Assembly: GCA_021555105.2 (NCBI GenBank) | Contig: CP134604.1 | Span: 3,774,001 to 3,838,000, forward strand | DNA length: 64,000 nucleotides | DNA from: Thalassospiraceae bacterium LMO-JJ14 | Lineage (GTDB): Bacteria; Pseudomonadota; Alphaproteobacteria; Rhodospirillales; Casp-alpha2 | Direction: 5' to 3' | Shown here: piece after piece, positions 1-9,099 of the stretch | How positions within the stretch are numbered: position 1 is the stretch's first letter | Layout: each line of letters starts with the position of its first letter | Notes under the pieces: generated by a model | What the model was told of the DNA's origin: nothing | Seen by the model: only the letters and a program-made list of their open reading frames with translations | The model's database searches: none | Position numbers and translations under genes: made by a program

Positions 1-1
1 A

Positions 2-196
2 GTCAGTGAAATCGCCCGCGAAATCGCTGAAACCGCTTCCCATCAGGCACTCGACGCGACGCACCGGCTACTCAACCAGTCGGAATATCTGCAAAATATG
101 CTGGACGATATCCTGAGCCGGGTGCACCCCGCCAAGCCCGGTGCACTGTCCGAACAGCGCGCCCCCCGGCGCTCCAACGATGACCCGTTTGCCTAA
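2..196 (+). CDS. C-terminal end of an unidentified protein (partial)
   Basis: An open frame enters from the left edge and ends at TAA 194-196, giving the last 64 residues of a protein whose start lies outside the window. The visible part is a polar, probably helical stretch ([20 protein letters not shown], then a [16 protein letters not shown] segment) followed by a basic, disordered tail ending in DPFA. The helix with regularly spaced Ala, Leu and Ile could be the end of a coiled-coil signalling domain such as that of a chemotaxis receptor, but this is only a resemblance. It converges on pgk and the two stop codons overlap by 4 bp. Confidence 0.55.
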   Translation, partial: VSEIAREIAETASHQALDATHRLLNQSEYLQNMLDDILSRVHPAKPGALSEQRAPRRSNDDPFA

Positions 197-1389
197 TCGG
201 TCATGATGGCGGCGACGCCGGGCAGTTGCTTGCCTTCAATCCATTCCAGAAAAGCCCCGCCCGCGGCGGAAACATAGGAAAATCCTGCTTCCGCACCGGC
301 GTTGGCCAAGGCCGAGACCGTATCGCCACCACCGGCGACCGACAGCAAATTGCCAGCCTTCGTCAGTTCGGCAACCGTTTTCGCCACGGCATTGGTCCCG
401 GCATCGAAAGGATCTACTTCGAACGCACCCAGGGGACCATTCCACAACACCGTCTTCGCCGACTTCAGCCGCGTTTGCAGATCGGCAATGCTTTTTGGCC
501 CGATGTCGAGGATCATCATGTCATCGGGAACTTCACTCAATTCCGCTTGGGTTGCTTTCGCACCCGTTTCAAAAGCCTCGGCAATGACGACATCCAACGG
601 CAGCACGATTTCGCAGTTGGCGCTGGCGGCCATGTCGACGATGGCACGGGCTTCGTCGGCCATATCCTTTTCGCAAAGCGATTTGCCGATGCCGACACCA
701 TTGGCATACAGGAAGGTGTTGGCCATGCCGCCACCGATGACGATCTGGTCGACCTTTTCCGCAAGATGCCCCAGAACCGCCATCTTGGTTGAAACCTTGG
801 CCCCGCCGACGACGGCGATGACCGGGTGTGCCGGTGTTTCGAGCGCATTGGCGAGAGCTTCGATTTCGGCCTGCATCAGACGCCCGGCAGCCGAAGGTAA
901 ATGATGCGTGATCCCCTCGGTCGAGGCATGCGCACGGTGTGCGACGGAAAAGGCATCCGAGACGAAGGCATCCCCGTTCGCGGCAAGCGCCTTGGCAAAG
1001 TCCGGGTCGTTCTTTTCCTCGCCGCCATGAAAGCGCAGGTTTTCCAGCATCACAAAACCGCCTGCCGGTGCGGCATCGATCGCCGCCTTGGCGGCATCGC
1101 CAATGCAGTCTGCGGCAAATGTAACGTTTTTACCGGAAAGCCCGGCCAGCGCATCGGCGACCGGTTGCAGGCTCATGTCCGCATGCACCGTACCCTTGGG
1201 GCGGCCGAAGTGCGACAGGATGACGACCTTGGCGCCCTTGTCCGCCAGTTCGTTCAATGTTTCGAGCGCCCGGTCGATGCGCGTGGTATCGGTGATTTTA
1301 CCGTCCCGCATGGGGACGTTGAAATCGACGCGGACGAGAACCCGCTTACCGGCGACATCAAGATCATCAAGGGTTTTTAAATGAGCCAT
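193..1389 (-). CDS. pgk: phosphoglycerate kinase
   Basis: Catalyses reversible phosphoryl transfer between 1,3-bisphosphoglycerate and ADP in glycolysis and gluconeogenesis, in the cytosol. The protein (398 aa from this start) has the family hallmarks: the N-terminal [11 protein letters not shown] substrate loop, SHFGRPKG, the [14 protein letters not shown] segment, [10 protein letters not shown] at the hinge, and the C-terminal nucleotide loop [10 protein letters not shown] chose ATG 1389, preceded by GGGAAGGAAACC, over an upstream in-frame start because [20 protein letters not shown] matches the usual N-terminus. It lies 26 bp after the LysE-type gene and may be the last gene of that transcript. 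Confidence 0.97.
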   Translation of the reverse strand: MAHLKTLDDLDVAGKRVLVRVDFNVPMRDGKITDTTRIDRALETLNELADKGAKVVILSHFGRPKGTVHADMSLQPVADALAGLSGKNVTFAADCIGDAAKAAIDAAPAGGFVMLENLRFHGGEEKNDPDFAKALAANGDAFVSDAFSVAHRAHASTEGITHHLPSAAGRLMQAEIEALANALETPAHPVIAVVGGAKVSTKMAVLGHLAEKVDQIVIGGGMANTFLYANGVGIGKSLCEKDMADEARAIVDMAASANCEIVLPLDVVIAEAFETGAKATQAELSEVPDDMMILDIGPKSIADLQTRLKSAKTVLWNGPLGAFEVDPFDAGTNAVAKTVAELTKAGNLLSVAGGGDTVSALANAGAEAGFSYVSAAGGAFLEWIEGKQLPGVAAIMTD

Positions 1390-1415
1390 GGTTTCCTTCC
1401 CGGGGAGAATTGAAA

Positions 1416-2042
1416 TCAGTTTCTGGTAGCGACGGCGCACCCGGCGGCAATCATCAGCGAACCGGCGCAACGGTTCATGTAGCGGACGGCACGCTCGGTA
1501 CGAAACAGCCGGCGCACCTGCGTTGCCGCCAGGGCATAGGTGACGAGGACACAGATCAGCACCGTCAGGACGGTCGTCACAATGGCAACGCCTTCGCCAA
1601 ACGTAAGGGTCTTCAGATCGGTGAAAGTCGGCAGAAAGCTCAGGTAAAAAATAATCACTTTCGGATTGCCGAGGGTCAGAAACAGCCCGCCCGCATAGCC
1701 ACGGGCATGACTGCCTTTTGATAAGTTAGCAGCCTCGCCGGATTGGGTGGGAAGCACGGCCGGCTGCCGCCAGGCCTTGATCCCCAGATAGATCAGATAA
1801 GCGGCACCGGTCCAGCGAACGAAAATGAACAGCTCGCCCAGCATTCCAGCAATCATGGACAGGCCGAATATGGCAAACAGAACATAAACCAGATCGCCGC
1901 TGGCAATGCCCAGAATGAACGGCAGGGTTGAGCGGAATCCAAAAGCCACGCTGCGGGCCGCCGTCGCGATAACACCAGGGCCCGGCGCCGCCATCCAGAC
2001 AAAGCTCGCAATCGCCAGCGCAAATATGACTGTAATGCTCAT
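1416..2042 (-). CDS. LysE/RhtB-family amino-acid exporter
   Basis: A 208-residue, very hydrophobic protein with about six membrane segments, the normal size and topology of the LysE/RhtB family of inner-membrane exporters. The N-terminal motif [20 protein letters not shown] is the conserved family signature with the Pro-Gly-Pro of helix 1, and [11 protein letters not shown] and [17 protein letters not shown] are the other two diagnostic stretches. The family exports amino acids, homoserine lactones or related metabolites; the substrate cannot be read from the sequence. It lies between ccmI and pgk on the same strand, 75 bp after ccmI, with no obvious functional link to either. Confidence 0.88.
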   Translation of the reverse strand: MSITVIFALAIASFVWMAAPGPGVIATAARSVAFGFRSTLPFILGIASGDLVYVLFAIFGLSMIAGMLGELFIFVRWTGAAYLIYLGIKAWRQPAVLPTQSGEAANLSKGSHARGYAGGLFLTLGNPKVIIFYLSFLPTFTDLKTLTFGEGVAIVTTVLTVLICVLVTYALAATQVRRLFRTERAVRYMNRCAGSLMIAAGCAVATRN

Positions 2043-2117
2043 GTCAGCCCGTCTTCAGAGAGTTCAACACGCGGCGTTTATAAATGGCGATCACAGGCTT
2101 TTCCAGATATTCGCGTT

Positions 2118-3311
2118 TCAGTTGGCCTGAATCTCTTTCAGACGCTTTTTCGCCGCTTCGGCTTTTTCAGTCTCGCCCAGCACCTCGTAAGCGCGGATCA
2201 GCCGCTGCCAACCCGACGGATCGTTCGGATTTGCCTCAAGCTTCTCGGCCAGCCTCGCAACCATCGAGCGGATGAAGGCATTTTGTTCCTCACCCGTCAT
2301 CTGCTGTGCGGCCTCGACGTCTTCACGCGTTGGTCCGGGCGGCGCGGGGCTTGTGCTTTGTGCGCCGGGTGCCGGCGCATTACCGGAACTCAAGGCGGGA
2401 TTACCTGCGGCCAGTTTTCTGGCGTTTTCGCTCGGCTGTAGATCCGAAACGGCAAAGCCGCCATCTTCCGCGGCACGCTTGATCTGCGATCTAATAGCGC
2501 TCACGAAAGGCGCATCCTTGGGCTGGATCGCCAGCAGATCGGTCCAGATTTGCGCCGCCCCCAAAAGGTCGCCCCCCATGGCCTTGTCGAGACCGATGTA
2601 GAACCAGGGCTTGGGCAGCAGCGGGTTCTTTTCACGGGCTTCCAGAAAGTCCCCGAATATCTCCGGCGTGAAATTTCCGTCGCGTGCCATCAGCCGGGTT
2701 TCCGCCCAGTCCGCCAGCAATTCCGGATCTCGGCCGCTCAGTTCTACGGCACGTTGATACGCAGCGGCAGCGAGGCGCTGCTCGCCGAGCGTGCCGTAGG
2801 TTCTTGCCAGCAGTATCCAGCCATCCGCATCCCCGTCATTGGCACGAAGACGCGCTTCGAGCTGTGTCGCCAACTGCCGCATGGCATTGTTCTCGTCGCT
2901 GGCAGCCGCAGGGGCTTCCTTGAGATCGGTGCGTGCCGACATTGGGAAATCGGGCATACCCGGCGTACCGGTCTTCATATAAAGGCCAAGCGCAGCGAGC
3001 GGTACGATCAGGGCCGCGACGATGACCGTAAACCGTCCCTTGCCGGGTGCTGTCTCAACTGTTTCCTCGTTTTCCGCCGCATCGGCGGCGGCAAGCAGGC
3101 GGCGCTGGATTTCCAGACGCGCGGCATCGGCTTCCGCAACGGCGATCCGCCCCTCCGCCAGATCACGGTCCAGCTCGCTCAGTTGATCCTTGTAGACGGT
3201 GACGTCATATTCCGAGCGGCCCGCTAGCTGACGGGCTGCGCGAAACTGCGGCAAAAGCAGCGCCACCAACACAACAGCACTCAACAGTCCGGCAAATACC
3301 CAGAACGTCAT
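2118..3311 (-). CDS. ccmI: cytochrome c biogenesis protein CcmI
   Basis: Apocytochrome c chaperone of system I maturation. The 397-aa protein begins with a short membrane region (TFWVFAGLLSAVVLVALLLP), a Glu/Arg-rich cytoplasmic loop with the ELDRDLAEGRI motif typical of CcmI, a second membrane helix near residues 95-112, and a periplasmic tetratricopeptide domain (for example DADGWILLARTYGTLGEQRL and the C-terminal NDPSGWQRLIRAYEVLGETE). The TPR part binds the C-terminus of apocytochrome c and brings it to the CcmF-CcmH haem-ligation complex. Its start overlaps the ccmH stop by 4 bp (ATGA), so the two are translationally coupled. Confidence 0.92.
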   Translation of the reverse strand: MTFWVFAGLLSAVVLVALLLPQFRAARQLAGRSEYDVTVYKDQLSELDRDLAEGRIAVAEADAARLEIQRRLLAAADAAENEETVETAPGKGRFTVIVAALIVPLAALGLYMKTGTPGMPDFPMSARTDLKEAPAAASDENNAMRQLATQLEARLRANDGDADGWILLARTYGTLGEQRLAAAAYQRAVELSGRDPELLADWAETRLMARDGNFTPEIFGDFLEAREKNPLLPKPWFYIGLDKAMGGDLLGAAQIWTDLLAIQPKDAPFVSAIRSQIKRAAEDGGFAVSDLQPSENARKLAAGNPALSSGNAPAPGAQSTSPAPPGPTREDVEAAQQMTGEEQNAFIRSMVARLAEKLEANPNDPSGWQRLIRAYEVLGETEKAEAAKKRLKEIQAN

Positions 3312-3781
3312 GACTGATCCTCGTCGATCAATCGGGCAAGCTTCTGCTTCTCGGCCTCGCTCAATGCATTCGCCCCGGTGCCCGGTGAGACCTCACCTGT
3401 GCGGCGGCGGAAGAACAAAAAGATGGCAAACACACCGAATGCGATGATCACGCCCGGACCAAACCACAGCGCGTAGGTTTTCAGCTTGAACGGGGGATTG
3501 AGCAAAACGAAGTCGCCGTAACGCGACACCACGTAATCGATCACTTCGCGGTTGCTGTCCCCGGCAACAATCCGCTCACGGACCAGAACGCGCAGGTCGC
3601 GCGCCAGATCGGCATCGGAATCGTCGATGGACTGGTTCTGGCAAACCAGACAGCGAAGTTCCTTACCGACTTCTCGCGCGCGCGATTCCAGTGCCGGGTC
3701 CTTGAGAATTTCATCTGGTTGCACGGCAAGCGCCGGGACCGCCAGCAAGGCCAGAAATAATGCGGCGAGTACAAACCTCAT
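3308..3781 (-). CDS. ccmH: cytochrome c maturation thiol protein CcmH (CycL)
   Basis: Membrane-anchored thiol-disulfide protein that reduces the CXXCH cysteines of apocytochrome c before haem attachment. The 157-aa form starts with a signal sequence (MRFVLAALFLALLAVPALA), contains the invariant LRCLVCQNQSIDDSDADLA motif and ends with one membrane helix and a short charged cytoplasmic tail. A longer reading with 17 extra N-terminal residues is open, but ATG 3781 starts at the signal peptide and overlaps the ccmG stop as ATGA. It acts with CcmG, CcmF and CcmI encoded alongside. Confidence 0.95.
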   Translation of the reverse strand: MRFVLAALFLALLAVPALAVQPDEILKDPALESRAREVGKELRCLVCQNQSIDDSDADLARDLRVLVRERIVAGDSNREVIDYVVSRYGDFVLLNPPFKLKTYALWFGPGVIIAFGVFAIFLFFRRRTGEVSPGTGANALSEAEKQKLARLIDEDQS

Positions 3782-4323
3782 CCGCCCTGCTCCCGCAGAT
3801 GGGCAATTAACGGCTCCAACGTCCCATTCCACACTTCCTTGGTAATCGGACCGACATGTTTGTAACGGACGATCCCCTTTTTATCGACGACGAAGGTTTC
3901 CGGCGCGCCGGTAACGCCGAAAGAAATGGCGGCGATGGATCGCGGGTCGTCACCGGCCAGCGTATACGGATCGCCGTGGCGCCTGAGCCATGCAGGTCCT
4001 GCCTGACGATCCGGCTCGCGCCAGTCGATGGCGTGGATCGGCACCCAGCCGTTTTCCTTGATGGTCATCAGGAACGGATGCTCGACCCGGCACGCCACGC
4101 ACCAGGATCCGAAGACATTGACCAGCGAGACATCGCCCTGCAGGTCCGTATTCTTGAGTCCTTTTTCATCGCGGCCCTCAAGACCCGGCAGATCGAAGGC
4201 AGGGACCGGCTTGCCTTCCAACATGCTCGGCAGTTTTTGCGGATCAAGGCCAAGACCGATGGCCAGGTAAACACCGATCAGCAGAAAACCGGCCAGCGGC
4301 AGAATATACAAAAATCGTTTCAT
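3778..4323 (-). CDS. ccmG: thiol:disulfide interchange protein CcmG (DsbE)
   Basis: Periplasmic thioredoxin-fold protein anchored by one N-terminal helix (MKRFLYILPLAGFLLIGVYL); it passes reducing equivalents to CcmH and apocytochrome c. The active site WCVAC sits in FGSWCVACRVEHP, and the conserved acidic WREPD segment and the cis-proline region GVTGAPETFVVDKKG follow as in other DsbE proteins. The length from ATG 4323 is 181 aa, normal for the family. An in-frame upstream ATG would add 20 Arg-rich residues before the membrane anchor and is less likely. Gap to ccmF is 10 bp; overlap with ccmH is 4 bp. Confidence 0.95.
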   Translation of the reverse strand: MKRFLYILPLAGFLLIGVYLAIGLGLDPQKLPSMLEGKPVPAFDLPGLEGRDEKGLKNTDLQGDVSLVNVFGSWCVACRVEHPFLMTIKENGWVPIHAIDWREPDRQAGPAWLRRHGDPYTLAGDDPRSIAAISFGVTGAPETFVVDKKGIVRYKHVGPITKEVWNGTLEPLIAHLREQGG

Positions 4324-4333
4324 GTTTTGACCG

Positions 4334-6340
4334 TCATTCCGCCGGTTGCGCGCCGGCGGGGACGCTCGAGCGTTTCGGCGCACCGATCCGGAAACGCCGG
4401 TCCGACAGCGACAGCGCGCCGCCGACGACCATGGTCAGTGCACCGATCCACATCCATACGACGAGCGGATTGAAATAGATCCGTGTCACGTACGAGCCGT
4501 CGGCATTGGCATCGCCGATGACGGCATACAGATCGCCCGACAGTAGCGTATATATCCCGGCTTCGGTCGTCGGCATCTGGCGCACCGTGTAGATACGCTT
4601 TTCCGGCGCCAGTTCGGCGATCAGCCTGCCGTCCTTCGTCACCGTGAAACGGCCTTCGGTAATCAGGTAATTCGGCCCCTCTTTTTCCTGAGCGCCATCG
4701 AAACGGAACTCATAACCCGACACATTCACTGTTTCGCCGGGCTGCATGCTTTGCACGCTTTCGACCTTCCACACCCCGGCGCCGGTAATCCCGAACACGG
4801 CCAGCGCCAGACCGAAGTGCGCCAGCGTCATGCCCCAGTTGGCGCGCGGCAAATTGCCCAAACGGCGCAGCGACTGACCGACGGGAACGCGGAACAGGCG
4901 CACCCGCTCGGCTAGTTCGATCAGCGTGCCGATGGCGAGCCATGAGCCGATGGCGACACCGACGATTCCCCACGGCGATGCGCCGCTCTGCCAAGACCAG
5001 GTGGCAATCGCCAGCGCCAGTGCCAGCGCCATGCCGAGCCACAAGGTTTTCAGCGCACGCAACAGATCGCCGCGCTTCCACGCCAGCAACGGGCCGATGG
5101 CCATCGCCGCGACCATCGGCGTCATCAAAGGAATGAAGACCGCGTTGAAGAACGGCGGCCCGACGGAAATCTTGTCCTGCCCGTCGGAAATCGCATCGAT
5201 GAACAGAGGATAAAGCGTCCCCAGCAGAACCACGCCCGCCGCCGTTCCCATCAACAGGTTGTTCAGCAGCAGGGCCCCTTCACGCGAAATCGGCTGAAAT
5301 AGCCCGGTGCTCTTCAGTTGCGGTGCGCGCCAGGCATAAAGCGTGAACGAGCCGCCGATGACGATCAGCAAAAGCACGAGAATAAAAACACCCCGCTCGG
5401 GATCGGTTGCGAACGCGTGCACCGAGGTCAGCACCCCGGAGCGCACCAGGAACGTGCCCAGCAGCGAGAACGAAAATGCGACGATGGCAAGGAAGATGGT
5501 CCAGGCCTTCATGGTGTCGCGTTTTTCAACGACGACACAGGAATGCAACAACGCGGTGCCGATCAGCCACGGCATGAACGATGCGTTTTCGACCGGATCC
5601 CAGAACCAGAAACCGCCCCAGCCGAGTTCATAGTATGCCCACCAGGAACCAAGCGCGATACCGCCGGTAAGGAAGCACCATGCCGCCAGCGTCCAGGGCC
5701 GCACCCAGCGCGCCCACGCGGCATCGACGCGGCCTTCGATCAACGCCGCAATGGCGAACGAAAACGCCATCGAAAAACCGACATAGCCTAGATAGAGCAT
5801 CGGCGGATGAAACGCGAGGCCCGGATCCTGCAGCAGCGGATTCAGATCCTGGCCGTTGGCGGCCGGGGGAAACATCCGCTCGAACGGATTGGACGTCAGC
5901 AGGATAAACAGGTAGAAGCCGACCGCGATCAATGCCTGCACCGAAAGGGCACGCGCCTTGAGCGCTGGCGGCAGATACTTGCCGAACATGGCGACGGCGG
6001 CGCCGAAGATCGACAGGATCAGCACCCAAAGCAGCATTGAGCCTTCATGATTGCCCCACACACCGGAGACTTTATAAAGCATCGGTTTCGTGGAATGGGA
6101 ATTCTGCACCACATTGACGAGCGAGAAATCCGACGTCACGTAGGCATGCGTAAGACAGCCGAAACTGACTGCGACAAGACAGAACTGTACCAGTGCCGAG
6201 TGATTGGCGAAGGCCATCCACGCAGCGTTGCCGCGCTGCGCGCCGATCAGCGGAATGACGCCCTGCGTGCAAGCCACCATCAGGGCCAGAATTAACGCGA
6301 AATGACCAAGTTCAGCGATCAATTGCCACTTCCTTTCCAC
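4334..6340 (-). CDS. ccmF: haem lyase subunit CcmF
   Basis: Large polytopic inner-membrane protein (668 aa, about 15 helices) of the cytochrome c haem ligase. The tryptophan-rich haem-handling motif WGGFWFWDPVENASFMPWL is intact, with histidines in the flanking loops (NHSALVQFC near the N-terminus, GNHEGSMLLW, AFHPPMLYLGY, LLHSCVVVEKRD). A C-terminal periplasmic domain containing EKEGPNYLITEGRFTV precedes the last helix. It overlaps the 3' end of ccmE by 22 bp. CcmF receives haem from CcmE and attaches it to the cysteines of apocytochrome c held by CcmH and CcmI. Confidence 0.97.
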   Translation of the reverse strand: MERKWQLIAELGHFALILALMVACTQGVIPLIGAQRGNAAWMAFANHSALVQFCLVAVSFGCLTHAYVTSDFSLVNVVQNSHSTKPMLYKVSGVWGNHEGSMLLWVLILSIFGAAVAMFGKYLPPALKARALSVQALIAVGFYLFILLTSNPFERMFPPAANGQDLNPLLQDPGLAFHPPMLYLGYVGFSMAFSFAIAALIEGRVDAAWARWVRPWTLAAWCFLTGGIALGSWWAYYELGWGGFWFWDPVENASFMPWLIGTALLHSCVVVEKRDTMKAWTIFLAIVAFSFSLLGTFLVRSGVLTSVHAFATDPERGVFILVLLLIVIGGSFTLYAWRAPQLKSTGLFQPISREGALLLNNLLMGTAAGVVLLGTLYPLFIDAISDGQDKISVGPPFFNAVFIPLMTPMVAAMAIGPLLAWKRGDLLRALKTLWLGMALALALAIATWSWQSGASPWGIVGVAIGSWLAIGTLIELAERVRLFRVPVGQSLRRLGNLPRANWGMTLAHFGLALAVFGITGAGVWKVESVQSMQPGETVNVSGYEFRFDGAQEKEGPNYLITEGRFTVTKDGRLIAELAPEKRIYTVRQMPTTEAGIYTLLSGDLYAVIGDANADGSYVTRIYFNPLVVWMWIGALTMVVGGALSLSDRRFRIGAPKRSSVPAGAQPAE

Positions 6341-6756
6341 TCGCCCGATTTCTTGAGCGCATCGGCGACTTCGGGCGGCATGTAGTTCTCGTCATGCTTA
6401 GCCAGCACTTCGTCGGCAACGAACACGCCGTTCACGATACGGCCTTCGCAGACCACACCCTGACCTTCCCGGAACAGGTCCGGTAAAATGCCGGTGTAGG
6501 ACACGCTGACCGTTTCCGCCATATCGGTGATACGGAAAGTCACCGTCTCGCCGGCCGATTTGTCGACGCTGCCTTCCTCGACCAGACCGCCTAGACGAAA
6601 CCGCCGGTCTTCGCCGATTTTTCCGGCAACAACATCGCTCGGGCTCTGGAAGAAGACGATATTTTCCTCGAACGCGCTCAGGACCAATGCCGCCGCTCCC
6701 CCCAATAGCAGCAGCGCGACAAGCACGAATGTCAGGCGTTTGTGTTTACGTTTCAT
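6319..6756 (-). CDS. ccmE: haem chaperone CcmE
   Basis: Periplasmic OB-fold haem chaperone with an N-terminal anchor (LTFVLVALLLLGGAAALVL). From ATG 6756 it is 145 aa; the haem-binding His is His121 in LAKHDENYMPPEV and the axial tyrosine is Tyr125, both conserved. The chosen start begins with the Arg/Lys-rich MKRKHKR that normally opens CcmE. An upstream in-frame ATG would extend into ccmD and add 15 residues. The gene overlaps the end of ccmD by 11 bp and the start of ccmF by 22 bp, consistent with one polycistronic transcript. Confidence 0.95.
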   Translation of the reverse strand: MKRKHKRLTFVLVALLLLGGAAALVLSAFEENIVFFQSPSDVVAGKIGEDRRFRLGGLVEEGSVDKSAGETVTFRITDMAETVSVSYTGILPDLFREGQGVVCEGRIVNGVFVADEVLAKHDENYMPPEVADALKKSGEWKGSGN

Positions 6757-6928
6757 CGGATTCCTTCGGCATCGCGGCTTCGACCCGCTGTAATTCTTCA
6801 CGAGTTTTCCTGAGCGCGCGCAGGCTGACCGCGACCAAGCCGATCAGCAGAACGGCAGCAAGGACATAGCTCGGCCACACATATGCGCCATGTTTGGTCA
6901 TGCTCAGAATACTGTCGGTGTTATTCAT
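6746..6928 (-). CDS. ccmD: small membrane protein CcmD
   Basis: A 60-residue protein with a single helix (YVLAAVLLIGLVAVSLRAL) and a charged C-terminal tail. The preceding MTKHGAYVWPSYV matches the family's HG-YVW pattern. CcmD helps release haem-loaded CcmE from the CcmABC complex. The start at ATG 6928 puts the HGAYVWPSY motif at the usual distance from the N-terminus; a longer reading overlapping ccmC has no support. It sits between ccmC (10-bp gap) and ccmE (11-bp overlap), the standard position. Confidence 0.9.
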   Translation of the reverse strand: MNNTDSILSMTKHGAYVWPSYVLAAVLLIGLVAVSLRALRKTREELQRVEAAMPKESDET

Positions 6929-6938
6929 ATCGTCAACC

Positions 6939-7664
6939 CTAACCTGCCGCCGCCTGCCGGTGGCGCAGTGCACGCACTCGGTTGGACATGAGTTCACAGC
7001 GGATGCGGATCAGCAACAACCAGAAATAATATAGCTGAAAAGCAGCTGCCATCAGGAATAGCGGCGTCAGCATATCGGGGTGGATCGTCGGTCCCTGCAT
7101 GCGGAGCACACTGGACGGTTGATGCAGGGTGTTCCACCAGTCGACCGAGAACTTGATAATCGGCACGTTGACGAAGCCGACCAGCACCAGGATCGCCGAG
7201 GCCCGCGCGCCTCGCCCGGGCTCGTCGAAGGCATCGCGAAGCGCCATATAGCCCAGATACAGAAAGAAGAGCACCAGGACCGACGTCAGTCGCGCATCCC
7301 AGACCCACCAGGTGCCCCACATCGGTTTGCCCCAGAGCGACCCCGTAACCAGCGACAGGAACGTGAATGCCGCACCGATCGGTGCTGTCGCCTTGGCGGC
7401 GACATCGGCCAGGGCATGTTTCCAGATGAGGGCCACCGCCGCCGATACCGCCATGGCCGTATAACAAAACAACGCCATCCACGCCGCCGGCACATGGATG
7501 TACATAATCCGCACCGTATGCCCCTGCTGATAATCGACCGGGGATGCAAACAACGACAAATAAAGCCCGGCGGCAAAACAGATCAGCATCAGGCCTAGCA
7601 GCCACGGCTCGACACGGCGGCTCAGGCGCTGAAAACGGGTCGGGTTGGCGAAGTAATGCAGCAT
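6939..7664 (-). CDS. ccmC: haem export permease CcmC
   Basis: Six-helix inner-membrane protein (241 aa) that presents haem to CcmE. The WXWD haem motif is visible as WGTWWVWDARLTSVLVLFFLY, and histidine-bearing loops flank it (IMYIHVPAAWMALFCY and WWNTLHQPSSV). The N-terminal FANPTRFQRLSRRVEPWL is typical of alphaproteobacterial CcmC. It works with the CcmAB ABC transporter encoded just upstream; a 46-bp gap separates it from ccmB. Confidence 0.95.
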   Translation of the reverse strand: MLHYFANPTRFQRLSRRVEPWLLGLMLICFAAGLYLSLFASPVDYQQGHTVRIMYIHVPAAWMALFCYTAMAVSAAVALIWKHALADVAAKATAPIGAAFTFLSLVTGSLWGKPMWGTWWVWDARLTSVLVLFFLYLGYMALRDAFDEPGRGARASAILVLVGFVNVPIIKFSVDWWNTLHQPSSVLRMQGPTIHPDMLTPLFLMAAAFQLYYFWLLLIRIRCELMSNRVRALRHRQAAAG

Positions 7665-7710
7665 GTTATTTCCACGTTAATACTTTGGAGTTTATAGCAC
7701 CTGTTTCCGA

Positions 7711-8376
7711 CTATGCCACGGCTTCGCGTAGGGCTTGCGCAGTCGCCCAGGGCGTCAATGCCAGGGCCGCCAGAAGAACACCCCCCAGCAGCATGAGATT
7801 GGCCTTAGCACCTTCGCCGTACAGCACCGCATCGCCGGCGCCGGCAGCGAAAATCAGTACCGGGATAACCAGCGGCAGGATCAATAGCGACAACAATACC
7901 CCGCCACGCCGCGCCCCCAGGGTCAGTGCCGCGCCGATACTGCCGATCAGGCTGAGGACCGGTGTGCCGAGTAGCAGCGTCAGCAGCAGAACCGGCCAGA
8001 TCTCACCCGGCACATTCATCATCACAAATAATAACGGCGCCGCGCAGATCAACGGCACGCCGGTCGTCAGCCAGTGCACCAAAACCTTGATGCACACCGC
8101 CACTTCAAGGGCGACCGGAGACAGCACGAGAAGTTCCAGCGAGCCGTCCTCGTAATCCCCCATGAACATGCGGTCCATCGACAGCATCGCCGCCAGCAGC
8201 GCCGCGACCCAGATCACGCCCGGGCCGATCCTGGCCAGCATGTTGGGTTCCGGCCCGACACCGAACGGAAACAGCACCACGGCAATCACGAAAAAGGCAA
8301 TCACCATCAGGCTGTCGGCGCTTTGCCGCATGGCGAGACGCATTTCCCGGCGAAACAGGATCGAAACCGCGTTCAT
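7711..8376 (-). CDS. ccmB: ABC transporter permease CcmB
   Basis: Membrane component (221 aa, about six helices) of the CcmAB ABC transporter, which uses ATP to free holo-CcmE from CcmC. Diagnostic stretches include the N-terminal FRREMRLAMRQSADSLMVI, the cytoplasmic EDGSLELLVLSP loop that contacts CcmA, and the Pro/Leu-rich LLILPLVIPVLIF near the C-terminus. Its ATG overlaps the ccmA stop by 4 bp. Confidence 0.95.
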   Translation of the reverse strand: MNAVSILFRREMRLAMRQSADSLMVIAFFVIAVVLFPFGVGPEPNMLARIGPGVIWVAALLAAMLSMDRMFMGDYEDGSLELLVLSPVALEVAVCIKVLVHWLTTGVPLICAAPLLFVMMNVPGEIWPVLLLTLLLGTPVLSLIGSIGAALTLGARRGGVLLSLLILPLVIPVLIFAAGAGDAVLYGEGAKANLMLLGGVLLAALALTPWATAQALREAVA

Positions 8377-9002
8377 GCCGCCGCCCGCCGGGTCGCGGCA
8401 ATTGTCAGTGTATCTGCTGTTGATAGGCCGAGATCGGTGTGCGTAGAAATCACCGCCATGCCACCCGCGCTCAAATGCGCTTCAATCAGGACCTTGAGCG
8501 CATCCGTCGTGTCGGCATCGAGCGCCGTTGTCGGCTCATCGAGCAACCACAACGCCGCACCGGATGTCAGCATGCGTGTCAGCGTCACACGGCGGCGCTG
8601 GCCCGCAGACAGATAGCGTGCCGGCAAATCCGCAAGATGGCCGATACCGAGCGCCGCCAGCGCATCCGTAGCCGGCATCGCGGTGCTACCTGAAATCTCG
8701 GCCCAGAAGGTGACGTTTTCCATCACGCTCAGCGCCGGTTTGACGGCATCGGCATGGCCGATATAGGCAAGTCTGCGGTTATGCTCGACAGGGTCGTCGC
8801 GAATGTCTGCCCCGTCCCATGAAATGCTTCCGCTAACGGGTCGCATCAGCCCGGCCATCAAACGCAGCAGAGTCGACTTGCCGGCACCGTTGGCGCCTTT
8901 CAGAATCAAGGCATGGCCGCTGGTCACGGCAAAGCCGGTGCCGCTGAGCACCAGCCGCTCGCCTCTTATGCATTCGATATCCTGGCCACTGAATTCCGAC
9001 AT
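8373..9002 (-). CDS. ccmA: ATP-binding protein CcmA
   Basis: Cytoplasmic ATPase of the CcmAB complex and first gene of the maturation operon. At 209 aa from ATG 9002 it is a compact ABC domain with Walker A GANGAGKST, signature LSAGQRRRV, Walker B LWLLDEP and a terminal switch histidine in ISTHTDL. The signature reads LSAGQ rather than LSGGQ, as is common in CcmA. An upstream in-frame ATG would add 27 residues without family similarity. Its promoter should lie in the gap that also holds the candidate small RNA. Confidence 0.94.
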   Translation of the reverse strand: MSEFSGQDIECIRGERLVLSGTGFAVTSGHALILKGANGAGKSTLLRLMAGLMRPVSGSISWDGADIRDDPVEHNRRLAYIGHADAVKPALSVMENVTFWAEISGSTAMPATDALAALGIGHLADLPARYLSAGQRRRVTLTRMLTSGAALWLLDEPTTALDADTTDALKVLIEAHLSAGGMAVISTHTDLGLSTADTLTIAATRRAAA

Positions 9003-9099
9003 TTCATCCTCTGAAAATGCCCGGAAAACGTACCCGATGGCCGGTACTAAGGAAAGACGGAGGCGCATGTCTGTGAAATTCACGTTGCATCAAAACAAT